A program made the position numbers and the translations under genes. Shown here piece after piece: positions 33,961 through 46,395 of a stretch of DNA of 64,000 bases. Every line of letters starts with the position of its first letter. The first letter of the stretch is position 1. The DNA lies in contig NC_080420.1 in assembly GCF_029873635.1 (NCBI RefSeq), positions 120,722,719 through 120,786,718 on the forward strand, given 5' to 3'. Below the pieces are notes generated by a model, which ran no database searches, was not told the origin of the DNA, and saw only the letters and a list, made by a program, of their open reading frames with translations. The DNA comes from Malania oleifera. Its lineage: Eukaryota > Streptophyta > Magnoliopsida > Santalales > Ximeniaceae.

Positions 33961-35475
33961 AGTATCCGATCATGATGGATCTGGAGAGACTCGACATTGA
34001 ATTAGTGGAGAGTGGTTCTCAGGCTTACATTGCCAGTTTAGTGGTGCAACTTACTCTGCAGAAAAGAATTAAAGTTGCTCCTAGAATTAGCAGAGATGAT
34101 GGACAGAGTGCAGAGTGGTCAGGGGGAGGAATTCAGTGTTGCAGATGACGGAGCTTTGCGGTTCCGTTCCAGGTTATGTGTTCCTGCCGATGCTGACATC
34201 AGAAAGTCTATTTTAGAGGAAGCTAACAAATATTTGTATACAGTTCATCTTGGTAGTACGAAAATATTTAGGGATCTGCGAGAGTCGTACTGGTGGAGTG
34301 GTATGAAGAAAAAGATCACCGAGTATGTAGCGCAGTGTTTGACGTGCCAGTAGGTAAAAGTTGAGCATCAGAGGCCGGCAGGGCAGTTGCAGCCATTATT
34401 TATTCCAGAGTGGAAGTGGGATCATGTATCTATGGATTTTGTGTCAGGACTGCCGATGGCGTTGTACGACCAGAATGTCATCTAGGTGATTGTTGACCGT
34501 TTGACTAAGACCGGCCACTTTTTTCCTATCAAGATCAGCTACTCTCTCGACAAGTTGGCGAAAATTTACATTCAGGAGATAGTCCGTTCACATGGGGGCT
34601 GCCGGTATCTATTGTGCCAGATCGAGACCCACGCTTTACGTCATGATTTTGGAGGAGCTTGCAGGAAGCACTAGGGTCTCAGTTGTCTTTTAGCACGTCA
34701 TTCCATCCTCAGTCGGACAGACAGACTGAGAGGACGATACAAATATTGGAAGATATGCTCCGAGCATGCATATTAGATTTTGGGGGTGGTTGGACTCAGT
34801 TCATGCCGCTAATGGAATTTTCGTATAACAACAGTTATTAAACCAGCATTGGCATGACATCGTTTGAGACTCTTTATGGTAGGAGATGTCATTCTCCTTT
34901 ATTTTGGGATGAAGTGGGTGAGCGGCGAGTTGTGGGATCAGAACTTGTTCAGCAAGCACGTGATAAGGTTCAACTCATTAGAGAGAAAATTAAGCTCAGA
35001 GTCAACAAAAGAGTTATGCTGATAATTGCCGCAGGAATTTGGAATTTGATGTTAGTGATAATGTATTTTTGAAAATAGCTCCATTGAAAGGGGTTATGAG
35101 GTTCGGCAGGAAGGGTAAACTTAGTCCTAGGTTTATCGGTCCATTTGAGATTCTAGAGAAACTGGGGCCGGTGGCCTACAAGCTAACTTTACCACCTGTA
35201 TTATCTAGAATTCACGGTGTATTCCACGTTTCTATGTTAAGGAAATACGTTTCAGATTCTTCTCATATTATCATTTATGGTGAATTAGAGTCAGTGATTC
35301 ACTGGTGTATGAGGAGGTATCAGTACAGATTCTGGATAAGAAAGTACAAGAGTTACGTAACAAGAAGATTCCCCAGGTAAAATTTTTGTGGAGTAATCAT
35401 ACAGTTGAAGAGGCTTCTTGGGAATCCGAGGAGCAGACGAGGCAGAAGTATCCGCACTTATTCCAAGGAGTTTAA
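33961..35475 (+). pseudogene. pol: Element D integrase and chromodomain-like tail
   Basis: The zinc-finger segment (34075-34353) reads E-A-N-K-Y-L-Y-T-V-H-L-G-S-T-K-I...C-L-T-C-Q; the first His of the HHCC set is Asn here (element A keeps His). The core includes V-D-R-L-T-K-T-G-H-F and S-F-H-P-Q-S-D-R-Q-T-E-R-T-I with the catalytic Glu, broken by frameshifts at about 34600 and 34675. The C-terminal part (34854-35270) has L-Y-G-R-R-C-H-S-P and [11 protein letters not shown]. The tail (to TAA at 35473-35475) has [16 protein letters not shown], a chromodomain-like fold with the Trp retained. Such tails guide integration to heterochromatin in chromoviruses. Confidence 0.9.
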
Positions 35476-35716
35476 TCGGGTAAAATGTAAGTAGTTAGGT
35501 AGTATTTCTTTTACAGGTACATGTAAAAAGTTTAGTTAGTAAGTGGCATTTTAGTTTTGCGAGAATTTTCTTTTGTATATGTAATCTCCCAGGATTCAGA
35601 ATGTAGCCACGGTATTCCTCTGCCATAAGTGAGGGTAAGTAATAAAATAAGTAGACCATTTTGTTTTAAGGGATGAAGAACCACGTGAATAGCAAATTTT
35701 GAGGACGAAATTTTAT

Positions 35717-35729
35717 AAGGATAGGAGAA
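35717..35729 (+). promoter_or_regulatory. Polypurine tract of element D
   Basis: AAGGATAGGAGAA directly before the 3' LTR, matching AAGGAGGGGAGAA of A and C with one base changed to a pyrimidine. Confidence 0.85.
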
Positions 35730-35809
35730 TGTAGTGACCCAGAGAATTTATAATATTTAAATAATAAAAGGAAGGGAGAAAAGGAAATTAAAAAGGGGTA
35801 AACAGGTCT

Positions 35810-36014
35810 TCATCGAAGAACGCTTCGCGTTCGTCGATGATGCGACGTATTGGGCTAGTCGATGAGGGTACTCTTCATCAACGAGAAAATACTGAGAAGG
35901 GGTTTTGGGCATCTCTGAATTTCGTCGACGAGTGAAGGGTTCGTCGACGAATTGCCTATTGAGCTCGTCGACGAGCTGACGTGACTCGTCAAACAAAGGC
36001 CAGTGTATAAATAG
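35810..36014 (+). promoter_or_regulatory. TCGTCGACGA cluster and TATA box, element D 3' LTR
   Basis: Exact copies at 35922, 35941 and 35965. Positions that are exact in the 5' LTR are here CTAGTCGATGAG, CTTCATCAACGAG and CTCGTCAAACAAA. GTATAAATAGG lies at about 36005. Confidence 0.78.
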
Positions 36015-36616
36015 GCCAAATCTTCATTTTTGGTCGAAAACTCACACACAACTCTCATTCTCTCTCCTCTTCAGTTCTACTTCCTTCTCTCTCAATTTCT
36101 AGGCCAGATTTCCTCCGATTTGACGATCTGAAACCACCACAACACTCCTGGAAGAGTTCTCTTCAAATCTGCTGGAGTGGATTGTCGGTGGGGTTGAGTT
36201 GGAAACCATCCCAAGTTCAGGGTAAGACTTTCTACTCAATATTTGACTTCTTGACAGTTGTAGAAAGCGCAGTACGCGTAAAAATATTGAAGTTTAGTTC
36301 TAGGGAATGTCGTTTTTAGGGCGTTGATCGAGGAACCCAGCGGGTGCAGAATTATTTTCTTAGGGGGCTTTTTCAGGAATCAGGTAAGAGGATAAACTAA
36401 GTTAGTTATTTTATGAAAATATATGTATGTTATTACAGAATTTGATTTCAGGAAAATAAATATATTTATATATGGTTTATGATTGGGAAATACCGCTGTA
36501 AAAGATGATATGTTTAAATATGTATGAAACCTATTTCGTGTGGCATGAGTAGAATTTATAATGAAATACTTTTTTTTGGGAATATGATAAAGATATGGAT
36601 TTTTATAATGAAAAAT

Positions 36617-36866
36617 TGGCATACGGGGCGAGATTTTTATATGATTTTCCGGCGTATGAGCCGAGCTATGGATATGTTTGCCGGCGTACGGGCCAAGCTA
36701 TGTGTATGATTTGCCGGCGTATGGGCCGAGCTATGGATATGTTTGCAAGCGTACGAGCCGAACTATGTGTATGATTTGCCGGCATACGGGCCGAGCTATG
36801 GATATGATTTGTCGGTGTACGGGCCGAGCTATGGTAAAACGTGAAATACCGGCGTACGGGCCGATG
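36617..36866 (+). repeat. ~31-bp minisatellite, element D 3' LTR
   Basis: Same array as at 29403-29665 (CGGCGTACGGGCCGAGCTATG units), with independent point changes. Confidence 0.9.
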
Positions 36867-37860
36867 ATTTTCATGATATACGTATATATGCAAAATGATA
36901 TGACGATATTGATCTAGTAATTAATGGTATAAAATATCCATGTATCACAGTTTCAATATATGCTATATGTTATCAGAACCTAGTTGGCTTGGTCTAGGCT
37001 AGCACTTATACGGTACCGATGCTATGTGTTCATGATTTATCATGATATTTGTGTTAACGCTACTGTATGGAGTGGCGTGAGGTTGGGTGGTCAATGTGGT
37101 TTTAAGAAGTGTGAGCGCCCCTGGTGTACGGACCAGGTCTGGCAGACCCATCGGACTTACAGACTGTACTTTTGACTTGGCGGTGGTCGGCCAATCGTTG
37201 TCAGGTCCCGTGTTCGGGCCACACAACCCAGTCATGTGGGGGTAATACATGATAATAGCTAACTAACCTACCAGGGTTGTTTTCATATTATATTATATGA
37301 GATGAATTATGTTTATGAAAATCCTGTATGTTCTGCCATGATATGAGAATATATGTTTCCCAGATATGATACAGACGATTATACTGATATGTTTATGTAT
37401 GATTATATATAGAACACGAAAATACTCATGTTGCCACACACTAGTGTTAGTTTATTTCCCTTACTGAGAGGTGTCTCAACCCAAATTTCATAAACATTTT
37501 AGGAGCCCTTGATAGGAGAGCGGGTAAAGCTCCGCTAATATAGTACTATTGATCTGCCCTCTTTGAAAGGTAAGTTTTGGTGGGGACGGTTGGATTTTGT
37601 GGGAAATGTCCCTAGGTCTTTCTTTTTGGGATGTATATACTTAATTACAGTGGATGTAGTAACTCTGGTATTGTGATGGATGGTTTTGTGTTTATGATAT
37701 GATGATTTTATGTTTCCTGCTGCTTAAGCTTCCGTTATGTGTTTCTGTTTTATCCCTGGTACCCACAGGTCCAGCTGGATTATGATATGCTGGATATATA
37801 TTATATTGGTTTTATTGTATTATAAAAAAATATGAAAATGAAGCAGGTCGTTACAATGTA

Positions 37861-38300
37861 TCACCCATCGAATGGTGACACGTGGCACGCTAAGGACCAC
37901 ACATCCTTAGTGACGTCACCCAAGGACGTGGTTTGATCTTAGCCATCTATGTTGTGTTTTTTGCGGACGACTGGATTGTTGCCATGTTAGTGATCTGTGT
38001 GCAACAGTATTAACTATTGGTATGGCACCACGTGGCGAGAGACATCATCATGATGTCACCTTACCATGTGTCACTTCTCTAACTTTTTAAAATTTTTTTT
38101 TAAATAAGATCGTTTACTAAGTACCACGTCTCACTGTTGAGTGGATGACACATTGCAGAGCTCTTCTCCTCTCTATTTTTCTTTCTTGACCGGGTCAACC
38201 CGATTTGATCTGGGTCAACTCGGGTTCGCCCCCATTGACTGGTCAAATTAGTTGAACCATTTGACCCGATTCAACCGTCTAAATTGCCTTTTTTTTTTTT
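37861..38300. other. Repeat-like tract with ACGT-core motifs
   Basis: The target into which D inserted continues here. It holds GACACGTGGC (about 37877), the CRE/TGA-type palindrome TGACGTCA (37911-37918), a second CACCACGTGGC (about 38025) and repeated GGGTCAACCCG/TTTGACCCG phrases. This looks like part of an unclassified element or a promoter-like region; no ORF supports either. Confidence 0.35.
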
Positions 38301-39860
38301 TTTGTTTTTTTTAAAACTTACTTCTAAAAATTCATTTTAATTCATTAAAAATCTAAAAAAAGAAGAAGAAAAATTGTATAAAATCATAAATAATTCTCTG
38401 AGTTTTTATTTTTTATTTTTTTTACTTAGGGGGGGCCAAAAAAAAAATGAAAACAATTTTAGGACCCTTTTTGCTCAATTTTAGTCCGTTAGCTTGCATG
38501 GTTTTCTTATTGTGTGTCTTACTTGCTGCAAAAATGTGTGTTTTTCTTTTCTTTTATCTGTGTATATATGTGTCTGTATGCTCGTGTGCGTATGTGTGCC
38601 ACCCCTATGAGGAATGCTAAGTAAATTAGGATTCTTTGGTTTTTGATTATCTCTTAAGGGACATAGATTTTAATAGAATCACTTTGAATTTTTTCCTTAG
38701 TAATACTATTATAATCTTTGAGTTTCTGATGCACACTTCGCATGTAATTTTTGCATGAATTTTAATATTAGTTGTATGTTGTATATATGTTCAATTTTCA
38801 TGTTTGTATATCTTTTCTTGTTTTTTTCTTTTTTTTTTGTAAGTTACTAAATAAAAACCGTACGAAATTTTCCTTTAATCTCGAAAGTTATGTCTTCAAG
38901 GATTAAGGGTGGGAGATCTTTGTTTTATGCAAGTTATCCTGAAAGTAAAGACCAGGCAAATGAATAAGTAGAAGAACTGAAGTCTTGATTGGAAAAAAAT
39001 TAAAGATAATCTTAAACTAATTAGGTACTATTCGTTGGATGGGTGTGAAGGGGTGCTAATACCTGCTATTTGCATAATCGTACTTTCAAATTCAAGCCCG
39101 GTAACGCAGACCATGGACTATTGATTTCCTTGAATCTAGATATAATTTATTGACTAATGAACTAATGGTATGTTAATTAGGTATTCTAACCACATCTAGA
39201 ATAAATATGTTAGAAGCAACTCCATTAAATTTTGAAGTAACCCATTTCTCAGTCCCATATACTACACTAAATTTCATATAATGTTTAGTTTGCCACACAA
39301 TGGAGGCAATCCAGAGACTCAATCCCATCCCTTTCTTGAGGGGCTAGCTACCCCGAATGTTGCGACAAATGTGAATATTATTTATATTCTATTTCATGTT
39401 AGATAAAGTAACACAATCTTTTACGCATGTGACTATTTTCTAAATTAATATATCCCCACAACTTTTAGTATATCATCATATATATACTTCTCTAACATAT
39501 TCTTAACAACAAATCATGTAAATCAAACCAAATGTTAAAAAATAATGAAATAGAAAGCAAGAATATATAAGGCCAAGCCTATTCTTGGTGCATGTCCAAA
39601 AAGAGTTTTCAAAATCCAAGAATCAATATTTTTCTTCACTTATACAAAAATCTCAAATTGGATTTTCCCATTCTCATTTCCCAAGACTAACCAAAAATCA
39701 TTTTATGTTTGTTTAGTTACCAATCTCTAAAAGTAATAAAGTCCTTCTCTGAATTATTCTATGTTCGTTTAGTTATTTTTCCATCGCGCGTAATTTCTAA
39801 ATCATTCTATAGTTATTCCATTACTTTTCTAGTCACTACATCTAATCAATCTTCAAAAGT

Positions 39861-39924
<64 letters not shown>

Positions 39925-41630
39925 ATACAAATACACACCCTTGCAATTCAACCCAAGAGTCTACGCAATCTTTTTGTTTGTAATTAAGTTTTAATAAATT
40001 CTTATCTTATTCTATTATATGCTTAAAAATAAACTCTGTGAGCCAAACATAATTTAAGTAAAATTTTTCTCTTCATCAAAATGGGAGGAGGTGAATTGTA
40101 CATTTTCACTTTTACTCTTTAAATTGTCTATAATATATTTTTTTTCTTTCATTTTATTTTACTTAATCAAGAAAGAAAAACACGTGTTAGTATTAGTTTC
40201 ATAATGATACGTAGTTATGCAGGACACAAATGAAAGTAGTCATGATTCTTAAAATGTACAGTAGAATTACCTTTAATAAATAACAAGTAAAATAAAAAAA
40301 TAAATTTTAAATTTATTTATTTATTTAAAAAAAAAAAGAAAAAAGAAAAAGATATAGGATATTAGATGCACACCTCCTCATGCAAAGCTCAAAGTCAATT
40401 TGAGTCTCAATGGACCAAAACAAAAGCTATTAACATTTTTTAAAATAAAAAATAATAAAAATGAGTCCTCTCTCTCTCTCTCTCTTAGTTAAATACTCAT
40501 TAGACTTTGACGATACAATAGAATTAGATTCATTTCCTTCTAATCTCAATCCTTTACCATATATTTGGAAGCATAAAATTCAAAGCTTGAATTTGCATTT
40601 GGATGGATTTGAAATAAATGTTAATACCATTATACAACACATCTTACTTAAATCCAACACAAATCTAAATCCAAGACCCCTTCAAACATAAGATTAAGTT
40701 CACTTACCCCATATTTAGAGAGAATTTGAATTTATAATTATATTGAATTTGAATAAGATAATGTATATTATATTAAAACTTATCCATATTCATTTAAATA
40801 CAAATCTAAATTTAAGATCCGAAAATCCATGCTCTTTCTTCAACACAATGTAACTTTTTGTAATCGGAACATTGTAAAAGTGTGGTCATTTGATTAAACA
40901 AATAAAGTCAAAAAAATTAAAACAATTGTAAAAGTGAGTACAAGAATAATATTTTTTTTAAAAAAATTATTTGAAAAAGAAAAATAAAACCAAAAGAAGA
41001 GAATTTTTTTAAAGAAAAATAAATCATAATGGAATTTATGTAAGGGTGTTCAACAATTCGCCTAACCCAATTAATTCGAACAATTCAAACCAAACTTATC
41101 CAAATAGTTTATGAATAGTAAATTTGTGCATCACCAATAGAGTAATTCCTTTATGGTCCTACGACCAACTAAGGACAATTCAAAGATCAAAATCTAATGG
41201 AGCACATGGTTTTGGTGCACCGCCACACCCTCGACACCTCTAATTCTAGATTTCCAATTTTGTACTCATACTCCGCAACCCACTTCAATAATTTGTGGAC
41301 CCCCACATCCCTCATTCATTTCTCTTTTTATTTCACTCAAGTACGCGGAAAAAAATTTCTATATTTTTATATTTAATTAATAAAAATAAAAAAATAAAAA
41401 ATATAAATATAATAAACAAAATAATGATTATTACTAATTTCTTAAATGTATATTGCTAATGTTTCACAACAAAAGTTGGATACCCATTTAAACATCAATG
41501 CAAAAATTAACAAATCAAAAAGAAAGTAAAATTTAAATTATTTGCAATGTAAACACAATTGCACCAGACTCACCAAATAGAATAAAATAAAAATGCACCA
41601 AAACGGAATCAAAATTAAATTGAAAAATGA
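38301..41630. other. AT-rich intergenic region, no gene seen
   Basis: Homopolymer runs and low-complexity AT sequence. Microsatellites occur at 39863-39900 (CT) and 39901-39924 (CA). The short open frames at 39709-39987 and 40461-40691 have no recognisable features. This is the 3' flank of the J-protein gene on the minus strand. Confidence 0.6.
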
Positions 41631-41635
41631 TAAAT

Positions 41636-41641
41636 TTTATT
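41636..41641 (-). terminator. Candidate poly(A) signal of the J-protein gene
   Basis: The minus strand reads AATAAA, about 142 bases beyond the stop codon, in an A/T-rich context. No other canonical signal is closer. Confidence 0.5.
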
Positions 41642-41782
41642 CCAATAATTATCATCATCATCAAGGATTTCTATTTTGGAACCAGCAAGGAAGACGCAAT
41701 TACCTAAACTACCCCCCAGATAAATTAATAAATTAATAACAGAAGCGTACAATAGGTTGACTTTTGACTAGGTTCAGCCCAA

Positions 41783-42816
41783 TCAGCGGGAGGTGTTGCG
41801 TCTCGCAGCGTTGCCCTTTGAGGCTGTCACACGTGCCCTCTTAGCTGCCGTCTGATCGTCGTCGGAGTCGAAATTGAACGCCAATGCGTCGCCGCCGACC
41901 ATCTCCACGAACAGCTTCTGCAGGTCTTCCAATGTGTCCGCCTGCGATGCAACACGATCATAAGCTCACAATTACTGTTATACACTCCGACAAATACAAA
42001 AAATACCTCAACGTACCTCCTTCCTCGCGTTCTTGTTCATCATCGAAATCATTTCCTCAATGAAATCGTTGAACCCCTGTTTTGTAATTTCACAAAATTA
42101 AAAAATAAAAATAATAAGTCAGCCTCAATAATCGTCGAATTTTACGAACACAGGAATTGATCGTAATGATAAGGCACAACAAGACGACACCGCTGTCCAG
42201 CCAAAATTTGAGCCGTTTTCCAGACAGATTTTTAAGCTTTGGAAAACGAGAGCGTCTTGCAGTTGTTCGCCTTGGGCGAAGTGAAAACCTAAAATATCTG
42301 CCTCCGCAGTATCGTCAACTCCCAAAGAAAAATAAAATAAAATAATCGAAACGTTTCGTGTATACAAACTTCGTCTTCCTCCGACGGATCGTAAAGTCCG
42401 GCATCGTACATTGACCTCTTGCTTTCGTCTGACAACACTGTGAAACAAATAGAATAATGAAGGCCGTCAGTCCCCGCCGGTTAAAGATAACCGGAGTTGG
42501 AAAAACAGCGTGAAGTTTCCGTACATCACCTGAGTACGCCTCCTGAATCTGCTGAAACCGCCGTTTTGCCTCGCCGGCCACCGCCGGATTCCTCATCCAC
42601 CGGTCCGGATGCCACTTCTACACCAAAACTCCCAAAAACTTAAAAAATCTAAATAAATACATACAAAATTTCGCAAAACGACGTCCTCTCGCGGGCTGTA
42701 ACACGTACCAGGGCGAGCTTGCGGTAAGCTGTACGGACGTCGGAGAAGGAGGCGTCGCGGCGAATCCCAAGGACGGCGTAGTAGGAAGATCCGGCGGATC
42801 CTCCTTCCCGATCCAT
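41783..42816 (-). CDS. J-domain (DnaJ-like) chaperone, five exons
   Basis: Minus-strand exons 42709-42816, 42530-42617, 42370-42437, 42017-42076 and 41783-41941 join to 483 nt, 160 codons plus TGA, with no frame break. All introns are GT...AG. The start M-D-R-E-G-G-S is the first ATG. Residues about 11-70 form a J-domain: [15 protein letters not shown], then the K-W-H-P-D motif across the first splice, and [13 protein letters not shown]. This loop stimulates Hsp70 ATPase. There is no Gly/Phe region or Cys-rich zinc domain, so it is a small J-only (type III) protein. The tail has [23 protein letters not shown] and a basic end (K-R-A-R...R-R-N-T-S-R). It resembles small plant J-proteins of the Arabidopsis At1g56300 type, recalled and not searched. 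No signal peptide; probably cytosolic or nuclear. The only intact host gene in the window. Confidence 0.92.
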
Positions 42817-42997
42817 GCTCCGGTCGATTGGACTCCCCTCGACTGTCTGTAGCAAGTAGAGTTGCGCGAACGAAGCAAATCGGCTACAAATCAACCATAG
42901 ATAAAGAAAGAGGAGGAGAGAGACGAAAATATCAGAGAGAGAGAAAAAGCAGCGGCGTGAGAAAAATATCTTGTGGGGAGTTGTGGTATATGGAGAT

Positions 42998-43017
42998 GGA
43001 AACTTCCAGAGATTCAG
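42998..43017. promoter_or_regulatory. Candidate heat-shock element upstream of the J-protein gene
   Basis: GGAAACTTCCAGAGATTCAG reads as alternating nGAAn/nTTCn units: two perfect (GGAAA, CTTCC) and two imperfect. It lies about 180 bases upstream of the ATG, a usual position for an HSE in plant chaperone genes. A GA repeat (43017-43031) follows. It may lie in the 5' UTR. Confidence 0.35.
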
Positions 43018-43121
43018 AGAGAGAGAGAGAGCCCCGGGGCGGGGGGTGGTGTAGATATTTTCTGAGGGCGTTGGGAAAATGGACCTCGTGATGAGAGAAA
43101 ATACGAGAGTGCCATTGCCCT

Positions 43122-43140
43122 GCCACGTGCGTGACGTGGC
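43122..43140. promoter_or_regulatory. G-box pair upstream of the J-protein gene
   Basis: GCCACGTGCGTGACGTGGC holds CACGTG (43124-43129) and TGACGTGG, and the whole 19-mer is an imperfect palindrome. Such ACGT cores bind bZIP/bHLH factors in stress-responsive plant promoters. TGGGCC/GGGCCC elements follow near 43160. Confidence 0.4.
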
Positions 43141-43319
43141 GGGGTTAAAAGGCCGTGTGTGGGCCCGGTGGGCAAGGGTGAGAGAAGTTGCGGAAGCGTG
43201 ATTAATTGAATCTGGACAGTTTTGGATCCGGGTCGGAATTGGCCTAATATATTAATTAGGCCTCCAACAAAAGAATTTGGGTGGTTAGCAAAACAAATTA
43301 GCTTATAAATCATTCAAAA

Positions 43320-44324
43320 AATATTAATCACATGTTAGTATTGTATGTGCAATCCGATTTCTAAATTCCTATAATATATAATATTATATGAACAGTTACA
43401 ATTTCGTGTAAGAACATTACATGAACCACATAATTTTATCGCGTGAATTTTTGGGAAATATGGATATTTATATAATTTTATGTTTCAAAGTTTGTCGTAT
43501 ATTCTCATATAAAATGTACTATTCTTGAATTGAGTGAAACTGTTGAATATAAAAAGATTGAGAAAAAAAGATTAAGGTATTCTACTTTGTCCTTATTCCG
43601 GAATAGTAAAATTGATGATGTGATCTAAATTCGAAAATGTTGGTAAATTGTCGAATCTTGTAAAACTTATGTTCTCTATGTTTTTTTTTTTTCACTCTTT
43701 TTTTCCTTTTGTTTGCTAATTTTGTTGTGATTTTTTGTAATAATACGGGGCATTATATCTACACATATATTTAATTGTTTGATATCATCAACACTTGTTT
43801 CATCAGGAGTACTTGTGCCAATATTATACATTTAAACCATTTTTTTAAATGCATTTATACCCCTTTTCGTTAGTTAGTTTTCTATAAATGTGATATATTT
43901 GTTTTATTTATTTGGTCCTTTGAATGTCATGTTAAAGATGTCCTAGTACCAAAGACACACAAATAAGACTCAATTAAAGATCGCACGACATTCGTCAAAA
44001 GTTCTCCCCCAACCAAGTCAACTAATAATTACACATGCATACTTGCAAACGGGAGCATCACATAAGTTCAGATAACTATACAGTAACCATAAAATATCAT
44101 TATAAACAATCACATATTACATTGGTAAGAGACATTCATCCAGAAGATATTCATACAACATAGTCTATGACAATGAAACACAATGATAAAAATGACTATT
44201 TGTTTTATTCAAATAAGATAACAACCATACAAATATCAATACAAGTAATTTGATATGCATTACAATCCTGAAAAGTACATATAAAGTCAATATCTCTCAC
44301 CCATATATATACCGGCCATTATAT
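43320..44324. other. AT-rich intergenic region, no gene seen
   Basis: Several T and A runs. Only the last eight bases (44317-44324) are informative: they are the left TSD of the MITE. Confidence 0.6.
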
Positions 44325-44807
44325 TAAGGGTGAGCATAATACAGTTAAAATTGAATTAAAAAAGTAAATTCGATCGGTTCGATTCTGTTAAAAAATTATT
44401 CAGTTTTGTTTAGTTTTCATTTTCGTTGAATTTCGATTTTCAATTTTCCGTTCAGTTTCTAGAATTGGTTAATTCGGTTAACCAAATTAACCAAATAGTA
44501 TAAATTAATAATAAATAATTATATTTATTAAACATTAAAATATTTTATATTACATATATACTAAAATTTTATTTATTTTAATATATTGTATATATTAAAA
44601 TTATATATATATATATATATATATTAAAATCTATGTTATATATATTAAAATGTTAAATCGGTTAACCGATTTAACCGAAATTCAGTTCGGTCAGTTTTAA
44701 GTTCGGTTAAATATGAAATTTCGGTCGGTTCGATTAATGAGATTTTTTAAACGAAAATATTCAGTTACTTAACCAAATTAACCGAACCGACTAAATCCTC
44801 ACCCCTA
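44325..44807. mobile_element. hAT-type MITE, 483 bp
   Basis: Ends TAAGGGTGAGCA and (reverse complement) TAGGGGTGAGGA, flanked by an exact 8-bp duplication CATTATAT (44317-44324 and 44808-44815). Internal GGTTAACC and CGGTTCGGTT-type inverted segments surround an AT core with a TA microsatellite (about 44605-44624). No coding capacity. The 8-bp TSD and TA(A/G)GGGTGAG ends fit non-autonomous hAT elements common in plants. Confidence 0.85.
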
Positions 44808-44815
44808 CATTATAT

Positions 44816-46110
44816 TGTCACCCTGACACATCGTTATGTTAAAATGCCAAGGTAAACTATTTTGTGAACATGAAGAGTTGAGTGTAAACTATTTTGTGAA
44901 CATGAAGAGTTGAGGTCTTGATAAAATTGAGAAAAGTTATGCTACCATAACAGCTTATTGTCCCCCTCCCCCTCCTCTCTTTATGAAACCTTAAATATAA
45001 CTATTTCACACAAATCTTCTGGACTTGTTGAAGATATCGCATAATGTATTTTAATTTATTTTAAGTAATTAAGACCATGCTTGCTGAAATCTCAAAAGCG
45101 AGATCTTTGTTGGTGTTCTAGCCAAAATCATTAGCGTTACCTCCCCATATGGGGCCCACCTGAGTGTGGGGCTCACGATTTGTGCCGAGGCACAATACTA
45201 GCCAAGATTTCATTTTCGATATATATGTTTGTTTGTAGCGTCTGCGTATTTATCGTTAATGATGTATGGTTGTTAAAACATATATGGACATATAAATTTA
45301 ATACCAAAAGAACGTTTATGTTTATTTAAGTAGATTAATCCCATTTACAATGTTCTTTTGTACCGTAACTCTGTTTCTAATTAATAATGCAAATACCATT
45401 TTAGCCTAAGTACCAAAATTATTCTAATTATTTGCATAGTCATTGAAGATGTTGAATATGAGATTTGGCATGTTCAATATTTTATGAGCATGATGAAAGT
45501 TTATTTTAAATTGTCCATTTTAGCAAAAAAGTAAAAAATAAAATTGTGATGACTATAAATTGTGTATAATGTAAGAGCATGTTATTTTGTATTTTCCTTT
45601 AAAGTAATAATATTAATTTTTTTCAATAAAAAATATTTGGTGGAATAAATTAGAATTTTACTATTCACCATAAGGAATATGATATCTCGTAATTTAATAG
45701 AATTACTTAATTGTCCATGCTTGATGAATTCTAACAAATATGTGATGTCATATCTCTTGCGATTTGCTTTACAATACTTTGTTAATGCATTTGAATTAAA
45801 AATAATAACATAACTTGTCAGCTACAAAAATTTAGCTTCAAAGTGATTTGCCTTTTTTATTTCCTTTTTTTTTTATATAGAATTTAATAAACCTTACAAT
45901 ATTAAATTACTTGTAACTATAATAACTTCACAGATAAATCGAAATATTCAATTCTTTAAATATATGAATCATCAAGCTAAGAGAAGGTATAAAAATGAAC
46001 CAAGCCGAACCAAAAATATTTGATTTGGTTTCGTTTGAGTTATTCAATTTAGGCCTCCAATTGGGTCTTAAATATGCCAACTAAAATGTAAAAAATGTAT
46101 ACTATGGTTC
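44816..46110. other. AT-rich intergenic region with a 32-bp tandem duplication
   Basis: GTAAACTATTTTGTGAACATG... occurs twice at 44852-44914. Near 45140 is a GC-richer patch (ATGGGGCCCACC). No gene. Confidence 0.6.
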
Positions 46111-46383
46111 AATTTAAGGTTCAATCCTACAATTCGGAAATAGAAACCGATGATAGTTTACCATGATTTTCCTAGAATCGTCACCTTAGGAAAATCATAG
46201 AAACCACTTTGAAGTTCCTATCTCTAAACCGCGAGATAAAACCCTAAATTCTCACCTTAACTTCCCAACATTAACTCACTGAAATTCTGATCTATCCCAA
46301 TTTCCATCCTCTCCTAGATCTATTCCTATACTCTGGTATTGTTCTCTGCTGTACACTGTAGTCTACAAAACCTAGCAACTTAG

Positions 46384-46395
46384 GCTCTGATACCA
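46384..46395 (-). promoter_or_regulatory. Primer-binding site of element J
   Basis: The minus strand reads TGGTATCAGAGC, an exact tRNA-iMet-type PBS, three bases from the LTR. Confidence 0.9.

Larger units (their letters stand above)
28574..37855 (+). mobile_element. Ty3/gypsy element D (chromovirus-like), plus strand, most complete copy
   Basis: LTRs 28574-30650 and 35730-37855, flanked by ATGTA at 28569-28573 and 37856-37860. Order: 5' LTR, PBS, gag, zinc knuckle, protease, RT, RNase H, integrase, chromodomain-like tail, PPT, 3' LTR. This is the gypsy domain order, and the closing chromodomain-like segment points to a chromovirus (Tekay-type by appearance). Every domain is recognisable, but the single polyprotein frame is broken by about ten stops or frameshifts, so it is inactive. 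No nested insertion is present. Confidence 0.93.
35730..37855 (+). repeat. Element D 3' LTR
   Basis: 2,126 bp, TGTAGTGACCC to GGTCGTTACA. Differs from the 5' LTR by substitutions mostly of the CpG type and by indels, for example an added TTATGAAAATATATG block near 36411. Confidence 0.92.

Noticed and set aside
38301..41630. Hidden exons in the long gene-free stretch
   Set aside because: No frame longer than about 90 codons, no conserved motif and no splice-site pattern supporting coding exons.
45100..45240. Possible small inverted-repeat element
   Set aside because: GAAATCTC...GATTTC segments are weak, and no TSD or consistent arms could be found.
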